This document shows, piece after piece, positions 1-10,038 of a stretch of 64,000 nucleotides of DNA. The DNA is from Polytrichum commune. Lineage: Eukaryota; Streptophyta; Polytrichopsida; Polytrichales; Polytrichaceae. Numbering within the stretch: position 1 is the first letter of the stretch; the number at the start of each line of letters is the position of its first letter. Below the pieces are notes generated by a model, which saw only the letters and a list, made by a program, of their open reading frames with translations, had not been told where the DNA came from and searched no databases. Location: assembly GCA_950295325.1 (NCBI GenBank), contig OX485807.1, forward strand, positions 22,849,666 to 22,913,665, read 5' to 3'. Both the position numbers and the translations under genes were made by a program.

Positions 1-2743
1 CTATATGATTGTCATCCATTGTTAATGTGGGTCTCTTTTAAGCAGCATGGGCCACACCAAATCAATTGTCTATTTTAGTGGATGAGAAACTAGAGTGGTC
101 TCTATGGTGTTTGGTTACTTAGATGAACTTAGGGCTCTAACTCCGTAATCGTTAGATTGAGTTGGATGAAATACATAGGCTGCCTCCTGTAGAAGGCTCT
201 TTATTCCTACGATAAATACTAATTTTCTCCTCAAGTTATGCCATCGGTATGGAAACCACATTTTGGGTAGTGAAAATTGACATAGAGCGCTCTCTTCATC
301 ATTTGGTAACTTAGACTTAAGTTACACGAGGTTAAGAGCTCGAGCATTGAGAGCTTTGCATAGAAGGAACTTTTCCAATGGCAGAAATTAAAGGAGCCTC
401 TTGTTCACATTCGTTCACTTAGTCCACTTCACACTTAAGCTTTCAGCTTGGAAAACTTCAAATTTCTACTGAGCTTACAACGTTTAGATGGTGCCTAGCC
501 TCCTTTGTCTTCATATGAAACGTCTTTGACTATATCTTATTAGACCAAAAGCCTAATCCACCTCATGAAAGTTTGAGCTCTCATTTGGTGGACCCCAAGC
601 CAATCAGCTTACAAGTGGCACTTTCTACTTCATCATAACTCTCTCTCTCTCTCTCTCTTTCATTTAAGATCGTTCCCTCATTGATATCTCACTTCAAAGA
701 ACATCCCCCCCCCCCAAAAAAAAAAGGTTTTTCGATGATTCATCTTGAATTTAAACTCATAAGAATAATTATGAAATCTTTGACCTCAATTTAAGTGTTC
801 GTTTAACTCTAAATTGCAATCCCCACACCCTACATATCAATCAATTATTTTCACCCTCCCCCATGATAGGTGCTACAAAACATCACCCAAAACCAAGTAA
901 GATGTTTTCTTTCCCAAATTTACCATCAAAGTCTCATGACTTTGAGCTTCGGATGAAAGCTTGCCTAAATCCCCAAGCAGGCATCGATTTCGCAAGTTCA
1001 AGACCCCGACTCGAGCTCTAGTGTAAAAGGGGTCCATGTTAGTACTACTTACACTTAACTTTACGCTGCAATTCTCATTCATCCACTCTGACTCAAGGGA
1101 GCAAGACACTGAATTAAAATGGGATGAATTTCATCCATGGAAGGAGATGTGTTGCAGTCTCCAGGCTCAAAGCAATAATGCACCCTTTCAAGGGTCTTTT
1201 CCAAATTGCCAAGGTTGCGGTGATTGCAATTTTGGTCCAGGATAGTGTACACAGGGCTCCAAACTCGGCCAGTAATTTAAAGAAAGTTATGTGGGTGTTA
1301 ATTGGTTCCGTTTTTCATGTTCTCCAACTTCGAGCAATTAGATTTACAAAACTAAACTAAACTCATGTTGCATTAGCAAGTCTATGCTGAAACATTTGCA
1401 AAAAACGGATTCAAAATCGGACCTCCCATGATTTAGTTATGGTTATCGGAAGTGTATGTTTGTTGGTTTCTTAACTAGATACATAGAAACTTCCAATTAT
1501 GTCCATTGTTGAGTGTAGAGTACTTATTAAGATTTGAAGATGTAGTCCAATCTCTTTTGAACACGTGTCATTATGAAGTTTGCTCTTTGATCCTCATTGA
1601 ACCACATACCAATCAAATATAGGGGTTTGGTTAGGAAATCAAGCCACTTAAGGCCCGTCTACATGAGTCATCTTAAAGTTGTTCAATTTAAGAGTAAAAG
1701 TGTTCAAGCTCCAAGAACTCCAAATAGTGCACATTGTTCTTGAATATAAGGAAAACCGTTCTCTTCAATAAGCATCTATATTTCACACCCCTCTCCCTTT
1801 CCAATCTAAGCTATGAGACACTTGTTACCCCTTCACCCTCAGAGGATATAGGGGTCTCAATATGCAGCCATATACACAACTTATACAGGCTTCACCAAGT
1901 TCATGAATCATATTTCGTATATTTATAGTGCGTGTTTGAAACCATCTTATATACATTCTCTTACGTCAAGAGGAAATAAAAATATACTCATACCATACAT
2001 CGATGGTCAAAGTAAATCGTATGTATCCACAGGGCATCCATATTGTGTATTTTAAATCAAATCTTCAATAACTTCAAGGTGTTTAATTAATTCAAATAAT
2101 ACATTTGAAGAACAAGTTGATTTTAAGCAAGGTCACTTTCAACACGATTAGCTAAAAACGAGAGTGTGTAGCTCAGATGATACGCTATTTTTCTGCTTGG
2201 AAAGGCCTAGTCTAGGCCTCTTAGACACTTAGGGGTCCAAGTCTTAACATGGGGGACACTACTCCCATAGACCAAGTAAGCCTAGCCAAGGGCGGACCTC
2301 ATCCTCAATGACATGATTAACCCCAAAATGTTGTTGGAGTCATATATGACCCAAATTGTGTGTGTGTGTGTGTGTGTGTGTTTTCCTTCTTTCTTTCTAT
2401 TGTATAGTTGATCTATTCACAACGGCACAAAGTTTGATTACAAGGAAGATATGTTAATTAAACATCTTATCACATTAAAAAATATGAAATGGGCGGTCAA
2501 GGGAAATTTCTCTGGGGAAACAGTGTTGCAACATCCAGTTAGGCCAAGTACCGGGGATGGCACTCATCAAGAAGTTTGCAAACCATGCAGCCATGCCATG
2601 TTCTCAACAGTTGAGATTGCATGGATCAACCTCAAGTGACTTGGGACCCTGTGTGAACTGGCCCTCAGAGCCAAAATTTGTTTGAACCTCTAAATTGGCT
2701 TGATGGCTTCATGCCAAAGAGACGTTGCATGTGGTTGAAAGAT
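1..2743. other. Non-genic stretch with simple repeats
   Basis: I see no coding region I can support here. Open frames are short and resemble no family I recognise. Simple repeats are a (CT)10 tract at 639-658, a C11 run followed by about ten A at 705-725, and a (TG)12 tract at 2357-2380. The stretch ends at the target-site duplication of the LINE that follows. Confidence 0.6.
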
Positions 2744-4736
2744 TTCCATGGGCCTTGAAAAGAATATACCCAACGGATGTACAATATTGCTAACACCCTA
2801 CAAATACCCGCAATATTTGCCCAACCCTCACCACCTACACCGCAAGACACCTCAGTAAACCACAGTATAAAATGGTCCAAACTCATATACCCACCTCACC
2901 CACATACCACCCCAACCCCCAACACTCCACTAATCACCAACATCGACATATGTATACCCCTCAAATACCTACCACAATTTTGCTACTACATAGATGGATC
3001 ATTCAAACCACCTAAAGAAACATCTCAAGCACATTGGAAACGCGAAAAAAGCAGGGTATGGTATCTACAACTCTATAAAGGATCTAAAAGTTGCAGTAAG
3101 ACTACCATGGCTACAAAACATACTACGAGATGAAATGATGGCCATACACCACACTCTTTGGCTCCTAACCATCACATATTGTGATGAACTAGCACATATC
3201 TTCACGGACTGCCTTAATGTCCTATATTTATTAAACACTCAAATCAAACACCCCACACTACATAATAGCCAACCAGACAAAAATATCCTTGAATCCATGA
3301 CCATAATGCTAAAATCCCGCACACAAATCACCACAATCCATAAAGTCAAAGCCCATGCTAACATAAACGGTAATGAACAAGCGTACACATTAGCCAAAAT
3401 AGGATGTGAACTAGATCATAGAGACGATGTAATGCCACACAAACATGCACACCCTACACCATACTACCTCCAAAAAAATTGGTGGCATTCAATGCAAGAA
3501 ACACCAGATAAAGGCCCTATAAGACACCTTGGAAAACACGTCCTCAAATATGACCAAAAACATAATTTAGAAGTCATAGCTAACCAAACACACCAACTAC
3601 ATAAATGGCTTGACACAAAGATATTGACAAGACATTATCAAACAATTTTTGGACTAACCCAAGTGTCACAGACACATAAAAAAAATGTCTAGTCAAATTC
3701 CGGACGGGACAGTACATGGGCCAAGCCCGGAAGCAACTCTTCTTTGGTAGAGAAGCCTACCCATCAAAAACGTGCCCCATCTGCAACTCATTAGATGCAG
3801 ATACATGGTTACATGTACTACTCAAATGCAAACAACAACACATTCACGCACTTATAACAAAACGACATAACAAAGTTGTATGGGAAATATGTAAACTAAT
3901 TTTGTCAAATAAAATATCTAGACACTATACACTCATGAATGCAGGAACGTACAACAAACAACCTCAAGAAAATACCGTGCCAACATGGCTATTGCCATGC
4001 ACATGTGGCACCCAGAGATGCCACTGCCACACCAGGTTTAAACCAAACATATTGTGCATCATAGGACATTCATATAACCACCCCCCACCAGAAACCCCTA
4101 CAACAAGAATCACCATACAAATATCATAGAGTTTACATACTACAATGATAGATTTATCGCATAAACCCTTGATAGGAAAACCACAAAGTACCAACTGCTC
4201 ATCAATAACATTATCTCAAGGGGATGGAATGTAGCCCCACTCATGGTATTAGTCGCAGGCGCAAGAACCACTACACACATCCCATCAATGAAAAACCTAG
4301 AAACAACACTTAAACTCCCTCTCATAAAAATAAAAAACACATTTCAACAAATTAACATTATCGCCACACAATATGCACACTCAATACTAGTCCATAAACG
4401 AAGACTAGAGAACAAACAATCAGTCACAGACCTCCATGACCCAACATAACTAAATAACCTATCTCATAACCCGGTACACCTTACCATATAAAATAATGCC
4501 ACCTTACTGGAAAACACCAATAAACAACTACCACATACTACCGGTTACCGGTTAACCGGCTATCTGCTACTAATATAGTGTCTACTCCGTGCAAAGGGTG
4601 AAGTAGTTTTACATCTAACGCCATTGCCCTGGGGCGTGGCTAAGGATGTTTTACGAACATATACTCTAATCACTCCGGCCTCCTCTGGAGACCGGAGTTC
4701 TTCTTCTTCTTCTTCTTCTTCTTCCATGGGCCTTGA
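2744..4736 (+). mobile_element. 5'-truncated LINE with target-site duplication and (TTC)n tail
   Basis: This is a non-LTR retrotransposon fragment. The body (2759-4721) is flanked by a perfect 15-bp direct repeat, TTCCATGGGCCTTGA, at 2744-2758 and 4722-4736, and ends in about eight TTC units (4698-4721). These are hallmarks of target-primed reverse transcription. The coding remnant is an RNase H domain (2940-3440: YIDGS, then DEMMA, then FTDCLN, then HKVKAH) followed by a Cys/His-rich tail (3760-4080: CPIC, later H and C, then CTC and CHCH). The reading frame is broken near 3050 and by a stop at 3690. The final RNase H aspartate appears to be Tyr (NEQAYTLAK), so the copy is dead. No reverse transcriptase domain remains. 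Confidence 0.88.
4673..4697 (+). other. 3'-terminal hairpin of the LINE
   Basis: CTCCGG at 4673-4678 pairs with CCGGAG at 4692-4697. A nested CTCC/GGAG stem closes a TCT loop. The hairpin sits directly before the (TTC)n tail, where many LINEs carry the structure their own reverse transcriptase recognises. The pairing is visible; the role is inferred. Confidence 0.6.
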
Positions 4737-6960
4737 TTGCTAGGCATGGAAATGAGCTTCAAAATAATGCTCGTGCCATAGCCCCACACATGTTGAGCAA
4801 GTGCACACTCAAAGGAACATGTGGACTACATACTCCACCTCACATGTCCAACATACCATAGAGGGCTCTCTAATTTGACAAAAAATAAGTGTTTTCCCCT
4901 CAAACTTTGCCACGTGTCAATCTTGCATTGGTTGAGACCCTTTTGAACCCCGTTGGAAACAACATTTCGGCACTAGTAAAGATGAAATAGAGCACCTTCT
5001 ACGGTATTTCAAGCAACCCATGTCAATGATATGGGATAAGCTCAACATAATATTATTCAATTGAGCAACAAGGTTGGACTGGATTGAAGATATTTTATGT
5101 AAGGTGCTAGAATTATACCTTATGGATGTTTGTTTGTAAGAAAACTCGGCCTAAAAAATAAGTGACATTTAGTTGAAGCATTGTCACTAAATATTATAAA
5201 AATGAAACAGTTGAGTAATGTTACGAAGATGCAAAATATCCATTCAAAATTACTTGCAAGTGGTGCTTCCTTCTCGTAATTCACATGATTAAACAAACCA
5301 ACGGCCAACATGACTCCAATTAATAGTTGGTAGGTGATTGTTTTTCTCGTCACTTGGACTACACCAACTATCCCAATTAGTGCGTGTTATTGTTTAGAGT
5401 GTCGAATGCTACAACTTTTTAAATGAGAATGTAATATTTCAGCAAGAAAATTTATTTATATTCTATAATGTCCAAACAACTTATTGAACTTTGTTAGTAA
5501 AAAATGAACTCCTAAGTAAGATTTTATTGCATTGCGTAAATCCAAATGATAACACACATTACTTGGATAAAGATTGTAGTGGTCCCATTTAATGTATGCC
5601 ACAATTCATATCTAAAAATAGAAACATATTGATTTTGGATAATATAGGCATATTTTTTCACATATAATTTATATATATATAATTTACCTTACACATTGTT
5701 GGAATGTGGAAAATTCCCACTCTACACAAAACTGTGCAAATGTTTGTTGGTATTTCATTGTAGGATGTTAGTTAAAAAAGGGGGGGGGGTCACCTTGTAA
5801 ACAAGTTCATTTTAACTCACTGCAAAGAATATGGGTTGACATGAGCTTGCAAGAAGTGTAGAACTTGGTCTATGTCCCGAACATCACACATAGAAGATGG
5901 ACCTATTTGGAATCACATGCAATTAAGAAAATATTGGAAATCAAACAAAGTCACATTACTTATTTTATTATTATTTAAGGTTTATGTGCAAAATATGTGA
6001 ACATATCTTTTCAACTTTTCATGACGTATAAGTAAATATGGTTGTATTTTCAAAGTACTAACTTTTTGATTGCTTCAATTCTATTGGCAAAACCGTCAAT
6101 ACACTTATGATATAGCAAAGTTTTATGGGAAATATGTGAATCCTTAGTGATTACATGAATGTCATGAACACTACTCCACACTACTCCCATTTTGCTTGTA
6201 TAAAGGGAAGGACTTTCCCCTGACTTTCCTCTTGAACCTTATAAGTGAATCAATGTGCATGCACGACGCCGATCACCTATCGCTTGGGTATTGGTAAAAA
6301 AAAACACTAAAACTGGTAAAAACCCAAGAAAGAAAAACCTCAAATTTTCAAGATGTATTACTTAAAATGCCACACTAAATCTTGGTGACTTGATTAATTA
6401 TTTGGCACAAGTGTGCCAGACCGGCTACTAAGCTATGGTATCCACATGGCGGTTGGAGTTTACATACACCGGTGCATGTGTTCCCCCTCATAGCTCACAT
6501 AGTTAAGTGAACCGGAGACCAATATGTGGTTGATTTTTTTCATCATTTTCTCATGCTCTCATTAAAAAATACCCCATCCCACAACGGGGACCCCTACGAC
6601 TTAGACTAGGCACCTAGAGCGGATATTCCCATACTTTCGATACGAATTTGGATTTGAGTTTCACCTCATGATAGAAAGTGACCAACGTCCCCAACCGAAG
6701 AATGTTATGATCGCTTTTCCCATCACTTCTAGTGCTCCCATTGACACCAACATCGGGACTCTTATAATTTACTACACACCGTTGCGCCTTTACCACTTTG
6801 TCTATTTATAGGTTGCATACATATCGTAGTCCCCGGGCTGGATCACATCTTCATTTGGGTTGGGTCCCCGTCCCTCCCACGCCTCCTTCACTGTCCGGTC
6901 TTCCTGTCCGCACATGCATGGGAAACTCTTCCTCGTCGGGAACCAATGTGACAACAATAC
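4737..6960. other. AT-rich non-genic stretch
   Basis: No supported gene. A G10 run lies at 5780-5789. Short open frames here are AT-rich and resemble nothing I know. Confidence 0.55.
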
Positions 6961-7774
6961 CTATATTTTTGATATGGGAGGCGAGAAAAGGATGAGATCT
7001 CCCCCCTCCCCTCCCCTCCCCTCCCCTCTCCTCGAGGGAGGAGAGGAATGCCTAACAAGATAGATAGAAACTCCAGTCCCTTTTGGGGGACTGGCGTGAA
7101 TAAAGTGTCCGTTCGTAATGCCAAAGACCCGATGCCCACAGGACAAGGGGAAGTTGGGACAAAACTACTCTCCCTTTCTATGCCTAACAACACATCATAG
7201 GAGCTGGAAGTCCTAAGAACCTCTAAGTATTTAAGTAAAACCGACGAGATATAGAGGGAACACGATGTTGCATTGATGCTAGATCCTCCTTTCATACATC
7301 GCACCTGGAGAAGAGAAGGAAACGTTGACCTTAGTGGCATCAACATGATTGAAATGCATGTTTGACCCACCCTTGGTATTATGTCCTGGACTGTAGTGTA
7401 CACTCTTAGGGTCCCAAATGTTGGACTCAACCAATAGGATCACTCGATTTTGGAGTTCCTTTGGTGTTGGACCCCAGTGCACACCCAACACATGTGCTAC
7501 CTAGTCGCTTGGTTGGGTAGGTGGGGAAGAGGGAGGGCGGGATCTCCTCCCTCCCTTGAGGAGAGAAGTGCCCTAATGACATCATAGGAACCGGAAGTCC
7601 TAAGAATGTCCAAGTATCTAAGTAAACCCACAAGATATGGAGGGAGAATGATGCTACATTACCACCCATTCCTTCTTTCATACATCGAACCCGGTCCATA
7701 GAGTGAACTCCTTGGGTCCCAAATTTTGGTGTCAACGAATAGGATCGCTCGATTTTGAACATCCTTGGTGTTGG

Positions 7775-8525
7775 ATACACCCACCCTTACATTGTCTCGC
7801 TCCATACTATTTGTGAACCACAATATAGTGTCACCAACACTAAACGTCAACCCCACATTATTTCTCATTTCTTGTAAATGTTTTGGGGGATCATAGATTT
7901 ACGGTGTCGCAAATACTGTCACTCACCAAGTGATTTCTCATCCAAATTTCAACCATCCGTGACAAATACTTCATCATAAGTTGGTGACAAGAGAAGGGTT
8001 AGGGTGTGGGCCCAATGGATGAACTCATCCATCATCCATGAGCAATACTTCATCACAAGTTGGTGACAAGAGAAGGTCGGGGCGTGGGCCAATGGACGAA
8101 CTCATCCATCATCCATGAACAATGCTTCATCACAAGTTGGTGACAAGAGAAGGTCGGGGCGTGGGCCAATGGACGAACTCATCCATCATCCATGAACAAT
8201 GCTTCATCACAAGTTGGTGACAAGAGAAGGTCGGGGCGTGGGCCAATGGACGAACTCATCCATCATCCATGACAAATACTTCATCACAAGTTGGTGACAA
8301 GAGAAGGGTTGGGGTGTGGGCCCAATGGATGAACTCATCCATCATTCATGAACAATGCTTCATCACAAGTTGGTGACAAGAGAAGGTCGGGGTGTGGGCC
8401 AATGGATGAACTCATCCATCATACATGACAATACTGACAGTATTTGTCCAGTTATTCATCCGAGGAGTTACCATAGTGACATTAAATGCCACATGACACC
8501 AAATACCATAGATAGTGTGGTTATT
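7775..8525 (+). mobile_element. MITE of the TA-flanked family, expanded by a minisatellite
   Basis: It aligns along its length with the elements at 34519-34896 and (inverted) 58202-58557. Shared landmarks are AGTGTCACC then CACTAAA near the start, TCACTCACCAAGTGAT in the middle, and GACAC.AAAT.CCATA near the end. It is about twice as long because a 77-bp segment is tandemly repeated inside it. The 5' terminal repeat is poorly preserved, so the left boundary is approximate. Confidence 0.6.
7960..8430 (+). repeat. 77-bp minisatellite, about six copies
   Basis: Six tandem units of 77-78 bp, each containing CTTCATCACAAGTTGGTGAC, then GAGAAGG and TCATCCATCATCCATGA. The central units are nearly identical (phase points 8111 and 8188, exactly 77 bp apart) and the outer ones are more diverged. 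The two related MITEs in the window hold only one unit each, so the array arose after insertion or in a sublineage. Confidence 0.85.
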
Positions 8526-8669
8526 GGTAGGGAGGGAGGGAGGGGTCCCCTCGAGGAGAAGGGAAGTGCCTAAGGGAATGGCATCATAGGAACGGGAAGT
8601 CCTAAGAACGTCTCAGTATCAAAGTCTGTTAACTATGTAGCGTGCACACATAACACCTACACAGCACTC

Positions 8670-8750
8670 GCATTCTCTCTTCTCTTCACTCTTGTTCTCT
8701 CTCTCGCGCTCTCTCTCGCTCTCTCGCTCCCTCGCTCTCTCTCGTTGTGC
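8670..8750 (+). promoter_or_regulatory. Pyrimidine-rich tract, likely 5' leader of the DCN1-like gene
   Basis: A long TC-rich run (TCTCTCTCGCTCTC-type) is the kind of sequence often found at plant transcription starts and in 5' leaders. The next plus-strand gene is the DCN1-like gene 1.3 kb downstream, which probably has a non-coding or near non-coding first exon here. The role is inferred from position and composition. Confidence 0.35.
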
Positions 8751-10038
8751 TCAAGCCCTAGCTCGCCAGGAGCCTCAACTGAAAGAGTTCCACCATCGCC
8801 ACTGCGACCTCACACTCTGCGCTTCCTCTCGTCGCCACCAGGGCACACCTGCCGTGGTTGCCCACCATGGTTCGCCTCCTGCTCCAATTCCCGTTTTTCC
8901 CAATCTCCTCACGCGCCTTCTCATGCGTTCTTGGTTTCGTCGTCCAGGGTTTGTGGTGCGCTTCTTGGAGTTCTGGCCTTCAGGGTTCGGTGTTGGGCTG
9001 GAGATTCTGGGAAAATCCAACGATGATGCATGTGTGTGTGAGAGGAGTGGAATGGCTGTGGCCTTGTACGATGTGACGGTGGGGATGAAATTCATGTGTA
9101 GTGTGGGGTGAGAGAGTGAAATTGGACGCGTGGTGAGTGAGAGAGAGAGTGAGTGAGTGAGTGTTGGAATTGGGAGGATCGTTTGGGCTGCAGTAGTTTG
9201 TGGAGGAGTTTGATGGAATGGATGGCATGTGTAGCTTTAGGTTAAAATCCAGGATGAACGTATTGGGACTATAGGATTGATTGATGGAGTGGTCAGGCAA
9301 TCCCTTCCTGCGGGGGAACTGTGGTGGCTGGGGTTGATGCCATTTGCACATACAGTTTTTTAGTTGTTGTGAGTTGTGTGTTTCGGTGGTTGCCGTCGTG
9401 GGCAATCTTTGAATAAATTGGAGGACGAAATACCACGTCCCGCTGTTACTGAAGGATCAGACCTGCAGTTGTTAGGCAACAAGACGGATTTAGCGCGTGG
9501 TGCACTCCAATTGTGGTTGAAAGCTAGGTGTTGTGATAGTGGCCACTCTGCCTTAAGGTTAGGGCATGGAAGTTGTAGGTCAACTCGGCCTTTTACTCTC
9601 CAAGTATCCAAGAACCTTCTGCACTTTTGTCGTTGTGCAAGGCATGTTGCAAAATATATCTCCTTCCTTCTGTCATCTATTCAGCTGGAACATCCATATA
9701 TGTTCATTTTGTCGTGGATAGCTTGTTTTATTAGGACCTTGAGATTGCCTCATACTAATTGCTCTTCCTTGATTCGCTTCTGGATAATTTCAACGACTGA
9801 TGGTTTTACCCATGATGATGATAGTGAGGTCGAGATCAACAAGGCTGTTAGGGAATTATACTCTCTTGCTTCACCTTTTCTTGAGGTCCACGGATTTTGA
9901 TTTTTCCAGTCGATCTGTAGGATGAGTTATTTGAGGATTTGGGCTTGGAGGTTTGGCTGGTTGATGGATATACGAAGATCAGCAGTGTTTTGGGTGACTT
10001 TTGGAGTCTCTTTAATGTTGGTTTATTCTTGTGGACGT
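8751..10038 (+). other. Probable 5' untranslated or intronic region of the DCN1-like gene
   Basis: This is GC-richer than the flanks, with several moderate open frames on both strands. None resembles a known family or shows convincing splice partners. An open stretch at 9376-9900 ends in an acidic segment (HDDDSEVEINKAV) that could be an exon of something I do not recognise. The simplest reading is the leader and first intron of the gene that follows. Confidence 0.35.

Larger units (their letters stand above)
6985..8625. repeat. Three-unit degenerate repeat cluster, third unit split by a MITE
   Basis: A shared block recurs three times, around 7160-7310, 7545-7695 and 8535-8625. Each has an AGTGCC/ATGCCTAA-type start, then a run resembling GGAAGTCCTAAGAACGTCT, then (in the first two) a purine-rich stretch ending near TTTCATACATCG. 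The linking segment GGTCCCAAAT to GGTGTTGGA recurs at 7410-7475 and 7715-7775. CCCTCCC-rich tracts at 7003-7035 and 8530-8550 border the units. The third unit is interrupted by the MITE at about 7775-8517. No coding function is visible. Confidence 0.55.

Noticed and set aside
6888..7430. 180-codon open frame on the minus strand
   Set aside because: It spans a CCCTCCC-rich simple repeat and a repeated block whose other copies do not keep the frame.
7960..8430. CRISPR-like array
   Set aside because: Units are contiguous 77-bp tandem repeats with no unique spacers, in nuclear plant DNA, inside a MITE.
8520..8527. Possible extension of the TA-flanked MITE to include GTTATTGG, shared at 8520 and 34899
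   Set aside because: The 58.2-kb copy matches only weakly there, and the TA-flanked inverted repeats explain the ends better. I keep the boundaries as approximate.
8692..9405. Overlapping open frames on both strands after the TC-rich tract
   Set aside because: Low-complexity Ser/Leu/Arg start derived from the TC tract, no family resemblance and competing frames on both strands. More likely the 5' leader or intron of the DCN1-like gene.
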